Shown here piece after piece: positions 37,061 to 45,875 of a stretch of DNA of 64,000 nucleotides. A program made the position numbers and the translations under genes. The DNA is taken from assembly GCA_015075175.1 (NCBI GenBank), contig JABTUV010000001.1:434001-498000 (forward strand), read 5' to 3'. This DNA is from a bacterium (GTDB taxonomy: Bacteria; Hinthialibacterota; Hinthialibacteria; H5-UNCL2). The stretch's first letter is position 1. Each line of letters opens with the position of its first letter. The notes beneath the pieces are model-generated. The model searched no databases, was not told the DNA's origin, and worked only from the letters and a program-made list of their open reading frames with translations.

Positions 37061-37428
37061 GATGACTTCTGTCATTTCGACCGCAGTCCCCTGTCATTTC
37101 GACCACAGTCCTCTGTCATTTCGACCGAAGGGAGAAATCTCGGCGCCGCGCCGGATGAGCACTCGAACGGGGACAAGATTTCTCCCTTCGGTCGAAATGA
37201 CAGCCCGGGCGGTGAACCCGAACATCCAAGGCAATCTCTCGACCATGATTTCTCCCTTCGGTCGAAATGACAGCCCGGGTGGCCTCCGGCAATGCCCGGA
37301 TTTCCTTGACTCTGTTCTTTCCCCGCCGGATAATCGTGAATACTTGAGGTGCAGCCCCCGTCTTTATGAGTGGAGCGTGGGTTTTAAGATCAGGGTGCAA
37401 CACGTGCACCGGAAAGGGGGTACCGGCC
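37061..37428. other. Intergenic region after the DUF362 gene
   Basis: Dominated by the family B cluster. The remaining 150 bp contain the GGAAAGGGGG site of the downstream gene and no recognisable gene. Confidence 0.55.
37070..37278. repeat. Family B repeat cluster (five half-sites)
   Basis: Three half-sites in one orientation (GTCATTTCGACCGCAG, GTCATTTCGACCACAG, GTCATTTCGACCGAAGGGAG) are followed by two in the opposite orientation (CTCCCTTCGGTCGAAATGAC at 37191 and 37251). It fills most of the gap between the DUF362 gene and the next plus-strand gene. Confidence 0.92.
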
Positions 37429-39572
37429 ATGAGGACGCTCACGACGATTTTATCGTTTTTGGCCGGTTTTGTATTAATCAGCGGAGCTGGGGCGCTCCCC
37501 ACGACCACCTACACGTCCACGTCGGCTCCGCAAACCCAGGACCAGCCTGCGGCCACGCAAGAAGACACCGACATCGGCTTGCAGATCGTCGAGGATTACA
37601 TCTACCAGCCCTCGCTGGCGGACGGCAACCAAATCGGCGACAGCGTGACCGCCGCCGGTCGCAAGTATTTCTTATTGGTGCGCGACTCGCTTGAGACGGC
37701 CCAGTACCTGGACGACCGCATCCAGCCTTACGAGGTCCGCAACGAATTCAACTACAGGAAGTACTGGCACAGCCTGCATCTCCTGGACCAGAAGACGCTG
37801 GACACGCTGGCGGGCGCCTGGGCGGTCGGTGAGCCGCTGGACATCTTCTGGGCCTACGGCTTCCGCGTCGTGCGTTACAGCCAGGCCAGCTTGTTCCTGG
37901 ACAACAAGGGGCAGGTGCTGGCCGTCATGGTGCGTGTGCGCCATCCCGGCGCCCTGCAGCGCTATCCCATCTTCCTGTCCAAGCCGTACCTGACCTGGTA
38001 CCTGGAAGAGAAGCCGCCCGATGATTACATCATCTCCGACCTGATTTTCCTGGCGCTCGTGGAGGCCTCCACGGTCGAGCCTTACAACCTGCGCGAGGCC
38101 GTGGTCGCGGACACGGGACGCTACGAGCCGCGCTACACCCGCTTGGTCGTGGAGGAGCCGGACTACTATCCGGCCGTCTTTTACATCGAGTACGTGGACA
38201 CGCGCTACGTGTGCCATCCCATCTTCTACGACGTGTACTATCCGTACCATCATCCGTGGTGGGCGTATGACCACCATGCGTATTGGTTCTACTACCGCAA
38301 TTACGGCGTATGGCGCTACCATCCGCACTATCACGGCCATTACGGGCGGCCGAGGCCGATTCCGTGGATGGTGTCGGGCAAGGAGCCGCTCTACGACAAG
38401 CACTACCGGCGCCTGGACCGCGGGGACAGCATCTCGCCGGGTCGCAACCGCGAGGTTCAGTCGTGGACGCCTACAGCCGGGCGCGGCCCACGCTGATCGG
38501 CGCGGACAAGCGTACTCGGGGCACGGAGCCGGTCGTGCGCAACATCGCCGACATCAAGACGCGCAGCCGCGAGGGCGGCGTGGACAGCCTGGTTCCCGGC
38601 GGCCGGGGCGTGGGCGCGCCCAGCATCGGCGAGGGGCGCGGGATCGGCGCGCCATCCATCGTGGACAAGCGCGGCACTTCGCCCATCGACCTGGGCCGGG
38701 CCAATCGCAGCCGTGAGGCCGATTCCGGCGGGACCACGGTCAAGTGGCGGCCGGTCAGCGAGCGGATGCCGGCGGTGGATCGCGTGCCGGAGCGCAGCCG
38801 GGAGGAGACTCCGGACCTCGACGCGCGCAACCTGGGGCGCAGCCGGGAGGATGCCGGCGAGCCTGCGCACGGCGGCGGCATCAACGTCATCGGCGCCAAG
38901 CGCGGCGCGGAGACTCCCGCCGTGGATGTCATCGACAAACGCTCGGGCCGCGGCGTGCAGGTCGACCGCGTGCCGGCCCGCCCCGGTCGGTCCGAGGCCG
39001 GTCTGTCGCCGGGCGAGCGCGGCCAGAGCCGCAGCGTGGACGTGATCACGTCGCCCCCCGCGCGCGGCAGCGACACCCCGCGCAGCTATGAACCGCGTGC
39101 GCGTGAAACGGCCCCGCGCGTGGACATCGCGCCCAAAATCGACAGCGTGCCGCGCAACACCGCTCCCCCCGAGCGGCGCGTCAGTGAGCCGCCCGCCGAG
39201 CGCTCGCGCGACGGCGGAGTATCCGGCGATCGCGTCATCACGCCGCAGCCGGATCGCAATCGCGTCATCGATGTCGTGCCCAAGCGTGAGTCGGTTCCCG
39301 ACTCCGGCAACCGCGGGCGTTCCGTCGCACCGCCCAGCGGCAAGCGCACCGACAGTCTGGATTCCTCCAGCAGGTTCTCGGCCACGGGCGACACCGTTTA
39401 CATCCCGCGCTCGGAGCCGTCGTTTTCGACCCGGCCCACGCTGGTGGAACGCGCGCCCTCCACGCCCGCTTACATCTCGCCGCGGCCGACTCTGATGGAT
39501 CGTGGACCGTCGATAGTCCCGAGTGATCGCGGCGTCGGTCCCACCGTCCGTCCCGCCGGCCGCGGGCGGTAG
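37429..39572 (+). CDS. Exported protein with His/aromatic tract and long disordered Arg/Pro tail, frameshifted
   Basis: Signal peptide MRTLTTILSFLAGFVLISGA starting at ATG 37429 (GGAAAGGGGG upstream). A folded domain of about 230 residues follows. A dense aromatic/His stretch follows (YYPYHHPWWAYDHHAYWF and WRYHPHYHGHYGRP, about 38240-38350). Near 38461 the frame moves by -1 (REVQS to VDAYSRARP) and about 370 residues of disordered Arg/Pro/Ser-rich sequence follow. These recur to phrases such as VDVIDKRSGRG, VDVITSPPARG, VIDVVPKRES and THR-rich RPTLVERAPS. I do not recognise the family. The His/Tyr tract could bind metal ions or haem (inference). Confidence 0.7.
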
Positions 39573-39680
39573 GTAGTGGTGACGGGAATAGGACATATAG
39601 GACGAATAGGGCCTATAAGACGTAGAGGACACTTGCGTCAAACAAGCCGGGTGGTTCGGGCATTCCTGCCCGAGGGCGCA

Positions 39681-40310
39681 TTATTCCCCGCGCACGGCGG
39701 CTACAAAGCGGCGCATCTTCTCTTCGGACTTGACTCCCGGCGCCTCCTCGATTCCTCCCGCCACGTCCACCGCAAAAGGCCGTACCTGCCGCACGGCTTC
39801 GGCAACATTGTCCGGCGTCAGGCCGCCGGCAACGAAGATGGGTGCGCGGCTCCGTTGTACCGCTACGCGGGCCAATCGCCAATCGAACGTCTGTCCCGTC
39901 CCCCCCGCCAGGCTCTCATGGTAACTATCCAGCAGAAAGAACGCGGGACGTGAGACCTCCAACCCATCCAAACTCGCCTCGTCGCGCACGGCGAGCGCGC
40001 GGATGACGGGCAGCCCGTAATCGGCCAGGTTCCCGGACAAGTCCGGACCATGCAGCTGGACCAGGTCCAGTGACCACGCCTCCGCGATCGACCGTACTTC
40101 CTCCGGCGGGCGGGAGACGAAGATGCCCACCTTCAGGACCCGCGCGGGAACGGCGGAAGTCAGGCTCTCGGGGGCGAGATGGCCGACGAACCGCGGACTG
40201 AGCGGATGGAAGTTGAACCCGATGTAATCGACGCCCAGGCGCGCGGCGGCCTCCACGTCCTCCCGGCGCGTCAGGCCGCAGAACTTGATGCGGACGCCCG
40301 CCTGGCTCAC
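39681..40310 (-). CDS. trpF: Phosphoribosylanthranilate isomerase
   Basis: Third enzyme of tryptophan synthesis, converting phosphoribosylanthranilate to CdRP. 209-residue (beta/alpha)8 protein with the family motifs: KFCGLTRREDVEAA (catalytic Cys near 11), GFNFHPLSPRFV, VQLHGPDLSG, GTGQTFDWRL (catalytic Asp) and AGGLTPDNVAEA with DVAGGIEEAPGVK. The GTG start at 40310 follows AGGAGGG. No other trp gene is nearby, so it stands outside a trp operon here. Confidence 0.96.
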   Translation of the reverse strand: MSQAGVRIKFCGLTRREDVEAAARLGVDYIGFNFHPLSPRFVGHLAPESLTSAVPARVLKVGIFVSRPPEEVRSIAEAWSLDLVQLHGPDLSGNLADYGLPVIRALAVRDEASLDGLEVSRPAFFLLDSYHESLAGGTGQTFDWRLARVAVQRSRAPIFVAGGLTPDNVAEAVRQVRPFAVDVAGGIEEAPGVKSEEKMRRFVAAVRGE

Positions 40311-40335
40311 GAATTGCCCTCCTGCGAGGCCCTTT

Positions 40336-40383
40336 GGAGTCCAAGCTTGAGCCTGCCGGCCGGCAAACTGAAGTTTGTACTCC
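40336..40383. repeat. Family H palindrome
   Basis: GGAGTCCAAGCTTGAGCCTG, then CAAACTGAAGTTTGTACTCC; similar to 60748-60796 and, in part, 44518-44554. Confidence 0.8.
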
Positions 40384-40401
40384 GGAGTCCCAGGCGGAAA
40401 A

Positions 40402-40435
40402 AAAGCGGGGCGTCCAGCTGGACGCCCCGCTTGGT
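40402..40435 (-). terminator. Rho-independent terminator of the FlgM-like gene
   Basis: On the minus strand the hairpin GCGGGGCGTCC-AGCT-GGACGCCCCGC is followed by a run of seven or eight T. It lies about 25 bp after the stop codon of the FlgM-like gene. Confidence 0.9.
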
Positions 40436-40461
40436 TGCGCTTACTCGCTCCGAACGCGCGG

Positions 40462-40761
40462 TCAGGTCAAGAAGTCGATGATCTTCTCGGCGGCGCCGCG
40501 GATGGCCGACTCGCCGGCAAGATCGCCGGAGGCCAGATCGTTCCGCGCGGAATCCACGATGCCTGGGCGGATGTCCTCGCCGCCTTTGGCCGCCGAAAGC
40601 AGCCGTTCCAGCTCTTGGGCGAACCGCGCCTGGTTGGAGATCGATAGGCTGTCGCCGCTGGCCGCGGACGATGCGCCTTCCGCCCGCCGCCCCGCGGGCC
40701 GGCTCGGCCGCTCGACCGGGGGCGTTCCCCCCACGTTGCCAACGTTGCCGATCTCCACCAT
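40462..40761 (-). CDS. FlgM-like anti-sigma-28 factor (tentative)
   Basis: 99 residues. A disordered, Pro/Arg-rich first third is followed by a helical C-terminal half: DSLSISNQARFAQELERLL and IRPGIVDSARNDLASGD, ending AAEKIIDFLT. FlgM proteins show this layout (an S/T-rich start, then the sigma-binding helices with the phrase RxxxVxxARxxIxxGxL). Known FlgM binds flagellar sigma-28. No flagellar gene is in the window, so the call rests on this pattern only. A strong terminator follows. Confidence 0.5.
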   Translation of the reverse strand: MVEIGNVGNVGGTPPVERPSRPAGRRAEGASSAASGDSLSISNQARFAQELERLLSAAKGGEDIRPGIVDSARNDLASGDLAGESAIRGAAEKIIDFLT

Positions 40762-40796
40762 GATTCCCGTTCACCCTTCGCCTTTCGCCTTCCGGC

Positions 40797-41120
40797 TCAG
40801 TTATCGGCGGGGACGGGAGGAACTGTACTTTCTTTCTCACTGTTGGGAATATTTTTCCCGGAGACTTGCCGCAGCGCCTCGACGTCGAAGTTGGCCAAGT
40901 CTCGATTGAGGTCAAATTTGCCCTCGACGGGTGGAAATTGGTCAAAGTCCCCCAGCTGATAATAGCGCGGAACCGCATAGGGCCCCCGAACCCGCCCCTC
41001 GATGAAGTTCATATACGCCACGACCAAGTACGCGATAACCGCCGCCGCGACCAAGGCGCCCTCAAAAAGGACCTGCGCCTCTTTCGGCCATCTACTGCGT
41101 TTGGGAGATTCTTCCGACAC
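40797..41120 (-). CDS. Single-helix membrane protein of unknown function
   Basis: 107 residues with one central hydrophobic helix (VLFEGALVAAAVIAYLVVAY, about 17-36) and a soluble C-terminal part rich in Pro, Asn and acidic residues. The stop of this gene and the start of the FlgM-like gene are 35 bases apart, so the two are likely in one unit. Family not recognised. Confidence 0.55.
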   Translation of the reverse strand: MSEESPKRSRWPKEAQVLFEGALVAAAVIAYLVVAYMNFIEGRVRGPYAVPRYYQLGDFDQFPPVEGKFDLNRDLANFDVEALRQVSGKNIPNSEKESTVPPVPADN

Positions 41121-41312
41121 GGATCAATGCTCCTAACATCATTCTTTTCAGCGAGTTAGCATTATCAGGCGATTTCCTTCCACTTGTCAAGCGAAAACCA
41201 TCCGGATGGGCTTGACAAACCTCGTTGCCGCCCGCATAACTGCGACGCCAACGGTCGGTGTTGAAAGGACCTGCCGACACCTGTCCGCTACTGATTGGGA
41301 GAAAACTTCTCA

Positions 41313-41849
41313 ATGCCCTTCCGCGTGCACCTTGCGTGGTGCCTGACGGTTTTTCGCCTTGTCGCGGCGCCAGCCTGGGTAGGCATTTTTTTCCTCTGTC
41401 CTCCGCCGTCCCCGTGGCCGTTGACAGCAGCTCTCATTCTGGAGGCGACGGACGCCTTGGACGGCCTGCTGGCCCGCGGCAGCTCCACGACCTTGGGCGC
41501 CGTGCTCGATCCTCTCGCCGACAGTCTTTTCCATCTCCTAACCATGCTCTCGCTGGGAATGGCGGGCCATTTCTCCGTGTGGTGGATGCTGCCGCTCCTG
41601 TACCGTGAGAGTCTCGTGGCCGGGGTGGAGACCGTCGCCGGCATCCTCGGACGCCCCTGCTTCAATCCGCGGCGCGAGATCTGGAAGTCGCGCGTGTTGT
41701 CGGCGACGATTCTCCTGCTTCTGGGGCTTTGGACGTGGAAAGGGCCGCGAGCCTGGGTTGCAGCCCTCCTGGTCGTGCAGAGCGTGTACTGCCTATGCGA
41801 CGCGGCGGCGTTACTCTTGTCGCAATGGAAACGGCTTACGGCGCCGTAA
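41313..41849 (+). CDS. CDP-alcohol phosphatidyltransferase
   Basis: 178-residue membrane enzyme of phospholipid synthesis, transferring a phosphatidyl group from CDP-diacylglycerol to an alcohol. The family motif DG(x2)AR(x8)G(x3)D(x3)D is present as DALDGLLARGSSTTLGAV with LDPLAD. The rest is hydrophobic, with about five helices. I chose ATG 41313 after GGGAGA; a TTG six codons earlier is possible. The exact acceptor alcohol cannot be told. Its stop lies inside the palindrome TTACGGCGCCGTAA, which also contains the stop of the convergent gene. Confidence 0.85.
   Translation: MPFRVHLAWCLTVFRLVAAPAWVGIFFLCPPPSPWPLTAALILEATDALDGLLARGSSTTLGAVLDPLADSLFHLLTMLSLGMAGHFSVWWMLPLLYRESLVAGVETVAGILGRPCFNPRREIWKSRVLSATILLLLGLWTWKGPRAWVAALLVVQSVYCLCDAAALLLSQWKRLTAP
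41836..41849. other. Perfect palindrome shared by two convergent stop codons
   Basis: TTACGGCGCCGTAA: both convergent genes end inside it with the same codons ACG-GCG-CCG-TAA, so both proteins end in LTAP with a 14-bp overlap. Confidence 0.95.
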
Positions 41850-42522
41850 GCAGGTCGCCCTCGGGCGCGGGCACGGGCGCCCCGGGAGCGCCCGGCGGAA
41901 TCCCCATGGCTGCCACCGGCGGCTGCGGCGCCGTCGGCGGCGGCAACTGCATCGGTCCGCTCGTCACGTCCCGCACCTGGTGGAAGTCCACCGTCAGGCT
42001 CACCGTCAGGTTGGCGTTGTCGTCCGCCACGATGTCGTAGCTCTCCACATTCGCCAACCGTTTGTTGTTGCCGTATTCCACCGCGTAGAAGAAGTTGGCC
42101 AGGGCCGTGGCGTTACACTCGAAGTTGATTCGCACCGACCGCTTCTTGTAGGTGACGTTGCCCTCCTGCAATTTGGCCAGCCGCACCTCGTCGCGCACCT
42201 TGGGCGGGATCACCCGCTTGCGCCACGCCTCCAGGTACTTCTCCAACCACTCGACGTTCTCGCGGGTCCTTTGAACCCACTCGTTCATCTTGCGCTCCAT
42301 CTCCTGGTACTGGCGCTCCTGCTCGGCCGGATCGTTCATCATCAGGTAGGCCATCTCGCCTCCCGACGCCATGGCGGTCGCGTCCATCATGCTGGCTCCG
42401 TACAGGGCATTGGTGATCTCCGGTTGCTGCATGGCCAGCTCCGGCAGCATGTCGAACCACTCCTGCGGCGGCGGCAATTGATAGGCCGCCGTGCAGAACG
42501 GTTTGAGCACGGGATCGTTCAT
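41836..42522 (-). CDS. Protein of unknown function paired with the LamG-type membrane protein
   Basis: 228 residues without an obvious signal peptide. The middle is a charged helical segment (QEMERKMNEWVQRTRENVEW, LEKYLEAWRKRVIPP), the C-terminal domain has a beta-strand pattern (RSVRINFECNATALANFFYAV, NLTVSLTVDFHQV). The FECNATALANFFYAVE-type phrase recalls the C-terminal domain of PilO/GspM assembly proteins. The Pro/Gly-rich tail ends LLTAP. It begins 10 bases after the stop of the upstream gene. Assignment to a pilus-type complex is inference. Confidence 0.55.
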   Translation of the reverse strand: MNDPVLKPFCTAAYQLPPPQEWFDMLPELAMQQPEITNALYGASMMDATAMASGGEMAYLMMNDPAEQERQYQEMERKMNEWVQRTRENVEWLEKYLEAWRKRVIPPKVRDEVRLAKLQEGNVTYKKRSVRINFECNATALANFFYAVEYGNNKRLANVESYDIVADDNANLTVSLTVDFHQVRDVTSGPMQLPPPTAPQPPVAAMGIPPGAPGAPVPAPEGDLLTAP

Positions 42523-42532
42523 CACGCCTCGT

Positions 42533-44269
42533 TCAGGCGCTCCTTGAACTTGCCTCCAACTGGGCGTAATCAGGGAAGAGGTCCTCGCCCTCCAGCGAGA
42601 CGGCGGTGACGCGGTCGACGCGCACGTCCTCGCGCATCGCGTCCTGCAAGAGCTCCAGCGACAGTTGCAGGAACCCCACGTAGGTCTCCATGTCGTCGCG
42701 CGTCGGCTGCGGGATTTCGTAGTGGGGATTGCGCACTTCCTGCGGGGGGAGCCAGCAGAAGGTGCGAAACAACTCGTTCAGCGATCGACCCGTGATGCGG
42801 TTGAGTTCGCGGAAGATGTGGACGCGGCGCACGAAAGCGACGGAAGGATGCAGGGTCGCCAGGCGCGCGGTGGAGAGCCCGCAGCAGGCCCGCAGATTCT
42901 CCATCTTGTCGATGTAGGGCCGCTGCGCGCTGGGATCGCTGGTGGTCCGGATGAAACGCAGGTTGTCCCCGATGGAGTCGATGATGCTGTTGAGTTCCTC
43001 CCGGCTGACCAGTTCGCCCTCGAAGGTGTCCAGGAACATGGTCCCGGGAATGGGGGCTCCGCCGGCGGTGGGCGGCGGACTGGGCTGCCCCACTTTCTTG
43101 ATGCGCAGGTCGTCAAACACCCCGTCCGCCTGGTTCTGGAAGGGATCGGTGTAAGCGCCGCCCAGTCCCAGCGAAGCGAACTCCAGAAGCTCGGGTCCGC
43201 GGCCGCTGCTGGGCGGGGCGGCGGGTTGCGGCCCGCCGGGATACGTCCCCGGCGGCCCCATCTCCATGCCGTATCCCCCGCCCATCATGGCGCGAATCCG
43301 GTCGCGCGCCCCCCCGGCTCCGACACCTATCATGCCTTCCGTGCCGTAGCCCAACAAGCCCGGCGGCGTCATCGGCGCACCCTGCCCGGTGATGTCCCGT
43401 CCGTTCACGTACATGCGCAGCACGTTGCCGTTCCACACGCACGAAACGTAGGTGAAGCGCTGCGGTGAGAAGCCGTTCTGCGCGTCCAGGAATCCCGGCT
43501 GCGCGATCGCCCCGTTGCCGTCGATGTCCGTGATCTCGAAATGCAACATGCTGGCCGCGTCTTTGTAGATCGTGATCTCGGGGCGATACACGTTCTGCGC
43601 GCCCGGAATCAGGCTGGGCCGCACCCGATCCGGCCCGCGCGCGTAAAACAGCGACCTCGCCCGCCGATCGTCCGGCGTCGACCAGTCGTCCGGCTTGAAG
43701 AAGAACTCGATCGCACCCTGCTTGGGAAACGCCCCCGGATCTTTCTGATAGTACATGGGCAGGTAGTACACCGGGAAGCGCAGCAACCGCGTCGAAAATC
43801 CCATCCCGAAGCGCCCCGGCGCCATGCTGCTCTTCACGTCCAGATCGTCCAGCACCCGCACCCGGTCGTAGGGCACTCCCTGGTCCGGATTCGCCCGGTA
43901 GGAGTTCTCGAATTTTTCCAGGGCGTCCAGCCGCTTGATGGTCTCGTTAAAGAGGACCATGGTGTAATCGGCGCTCACGTCCGACTCGGGCAGGATCACC
44001 AGCGGATAATTGGTGCGAATCTGGTCGAAGCTCTCCTTGGTGGTGGCGATCTCCTTTTCCTTCTCGCGCAGCCAGTTGCGCAGGACGGTATCATTAAAGA
44101 GAGACAGCTTGGCATCGCCCACGATCTCCTTGTACTTGGCGACGTTCTGGAGAGCGGTCGCCTCCATTTGGTTCCAGGCGGCGATGCGGCTGGAGAAAAA
44201 GAGGACATGCAGCACGACGAGCGCACCGACCAGGCCGGCGGCTCCCACGATGGCGCGCCATTTCATCAT
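42533..44269 (-). CDS. Membrane-anchored protein with LamG-like domain
   Basis: 578 residues starting at ATG 44269 (GGGGAGTGG upstream). One N-terminal TM helix (AIVGAAGLVGALVVLHVLFF) is followed by coiled-coil-like sequence, a layout like PilN/PilO inner-membrane proteins. Residues about 180-330 form a concanavalin/LamG-type domain (GAIEFFFKPDDWSTP, TYVSCVWNGNVLRMYVNGRD). A Gly/Pro-rich linker and a helical C-terminal part (ELNRITGRSLNELFRT) follow. The downstream partner at 41836-42522 is cotranscribed. A sugar- or surface-binding role for the LamG part is inference. Confidence 0.62.
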   Translation of the reverse strand: MMKWRAIVGAAGLVGALVVLHVLFFSSRIAAWNQMEATALQNVAKYKEIVGDAKLSLFNDTVLRNWLREKEKEIATTKESFDQIRTNYPLVILPESDVSADYTMVLFNETIKRLDALEKFENSYRANPDQGVPYDRVRVLDDLDVKSSMAPGRFGMGFSTRLLRFPVYYLPMYYQKDPGAFPKQGAIEFFFKPDDWSTPDDRRARSLFYARGPDRVRPSLIPGAQNVYRPEITIYKDAASMLHFEITDIDGNGAIAQPGFLDAQNGFSPQRFTYVSCVWNGNVLRMYVNGRDITGQGAPMTPPGLLGYGTEGMIGVGAGGARDRIRAMMGGGYGMEMGPPGTYPGGPQPAAPPSSGRGPELLEFASLGLGGAYTDPFQNQADGVFDDLRIKKVGQPSPPPTAGGAPIPGTMFLDTFEGELVSREELNSIIDSIGDNLRFIRTTSDPSAQRPYIDKMENLRACCGLSTARLATLHPSVAFVRRVHIFRELNRITGRSLNELFRTFCWLPPQEVRNPHYEIPQPTRDDMETYVGFLQLSLELLQDAMREDVRVDRVTAVSLEGEDLFPDYAQLEASSRSA

Positions 44270-44568
44270 GATGGATCCACTCCCCGAAGTCCCGACTCTG
44301 GCCGCCGCACGGCCGACTCGGGAATATGTGTGGCGACCCGCCCGTCGCGCTCGTAATATAAGCCCAATAAAATGAGTGGGTAAACCCACGTTATTGAGCC
44401 TTGGCCGGAGATCTTGCGGGCCCCCGGTGAAGTATAGGCGAACGCCCCGTTCCTGTCTACTTTACGCCCGGGCTGGAGGGCCTGTCAAACCGTTATCGCG
44501 GGCGGCGGAACGAGGCAGGGAGTCGCAGTTCAGGCTTCAACCTGCGCGACTCCCGGGAGAGATGCCCG
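44270..44568. other. Gap with family H palindrome
   Basis: GGGAGTCGCAGTTCAGGCTT...GCGCGACTCCC (44518-44554) forms a hairpin related to family H. No gene is seen. Confidence 0.55.
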
Positions 44569-45558
44569 TCACTGCGGCGCGGCGTAGCGCAGATATTCCA
44601 TCGAGAATTCGTCGATCCCCTCCAGGCACCGCTGGGCGTAATAAAAATCGTTGGCCTCGCGCTTGCCGATCTGCTTGGGATCGACCATGATGCAGTCGCA
44701 ACCCGCCTGGATGCACAGGTAGGTGAATACCACGTTCAGGAGCTTGCGCTGCGGCATGCCGAAGGAGACGTGGGAAAACCCGCCGAAAAGGTGGAACTCA
44801 GGCCCGAAGCGCTCACGCAACTGTCGCACCGCGGAGAGGAAATAGCGCCCGTAAGGCTTGAACTCGCCCGTGGTCATGTCCGCGCCCGCGCCTACCGGAA
44901 AAACCAGCGGGTCCAGGAAGCGGTCCTCCATCGGAATGCCGTGCTTGTCCATCTCGGCCATGAGTTTGGTGAGATTGGCCACGCGGCCCGTGTCGTCGGG
45001 AGGGATGCCCTCAGACCCCGAGGCGTTGCCGGCGATCATCGTCTTGTGCGCTTTGACCACGGGCAGGAGCGTCAACCGCTCCGGCTCCAGGTTGGTGGAA
45101 TTCAGGAACGGCCGGCCCTTCGACCGGTCGTAGACCTCCAGGCCGGCGACGATGGCCTCGGGATCCGAGGAGTCGATGGCCATGGAGAGGCTGGAGTACT
45201 TCTGCGCCGTCCGCACCATCCAGACCATGTGGGCGCGCCGTTCGTCCTTGCGCGTCGAGACCTCGTCCACGCACAGGTCGATGATGTCGGCGCCCGCCTC
45301 TTCCTGTTCCTTGATGGCGGTGGCGATGTAGAGTTCGTCGCGGTTCTCGACCGCCGCGGCGATGTACGGGACCATCCCGGTCTTCTTGACCGTCTCGCGC
45401 TCCAGGACCTGCGACAGATCGACGAAGCGGGGATTGCCTTCCAGGTCCTTGTAGGGGTAGCCCGGCCTGCCGTCGGGCATCTTCTTGACCAGTTTGCCGT
45501 CGGCCTTGCACTTGCGCGAGGTGTTCAGGTTTTCGCCCAAGACAATGATGCCAGCCAT
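44569..45558 (-). CDS. Pterin-dependent methyltransferase (MtrH/AcsE/MetH-domain type)
   Basis: 329-residue TIM-barrel of the pterin-binding family (DHPS/MetH/AcsE superfamily), which moves methyl groups between tetrahydrofolate or tetrahydromethanopterin and a corrinoid protein. Features: IIVLGENLNTSRK at the start, EQEEAGADIIDLCVDEVS (conserved acidic strand-end residues), SSLSMAIDSSDPEAIVAGL, FLNSTNLEP and DPLVFPVGAGADM with HLFGGFSHVSFGMPQR. ATG 45558 follows GGAGCGCG. The substrate is probably a methyl-folate; a corrinoid partner is not visible nearby. In this window formate dehydrogenase and acetate kinase would fit the same C1/acetate metabolism. Confidence 0.85.
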   Translation of the reverse strand: MAGIIVLGENLNTSRKCKADGKLVKKMPDGRPGYPYKDLEGNPRFVDLSQVLERETVKKTGMVPYIAAAVENRDELYIATAIKEQEEAGADIIDLCVDEVSTRKDERRAHMVWMVRTAQKYSSLSMAIDSSDPEAIVAGLEVYDRSKGRPFLNSTNLEPERLTLLPVVKAHKTMIAGNASGSEGIPPDDTGRVANLTKLMAEMDKHGIPMEDRFLDPLVFPVGAGADMTTGEFKPYGRYFLSAVRQLRERFGPEFHLFGGFSHVSFGMPQRKLLNVVFTYLCIQAGCDCIMVDPKQIGKREANDFYYAQRCLEGIDEFSMEYLRYAAPQ

Positions 45559-45875
45559 GAAACGCGCTCCTTGGGGGATTGGGTTCGGATCGCCGGCCGA
45601 TCGGCGGCGAAACAAGAGGGTACCTTGCCAGAGCGCGCGGGGGCTGTAAAGGCGGTTTTGCCGGGGAATAGTGCGAGCGGTCCTACCGTGAGGGGGCGCC
45701 GGCAGCGGCGAACAGAGGTCGCCGCTTCGGTCTCTCCCGCCCTTCCATCCAATCCTTTAAATCCTGTAATTCCGTCAAGATCCCCATCTCGTCCATCCCG
45801 TCCCCGCACGTGCCGCTGGACGGAACCATCCCCTTTCACTATACGTTCTCGGCAAAGCTTGGCGGGAAGGGCGTC
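45559..45875. other. Divergent intergenic region
   Basis: Promoter space between the methyltransferase and the MFS gene. I see no repeat element or gene. The MFS frame is open upstream of 45876, so its start could lie earlier (to 45810). Confidence 0.5.
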
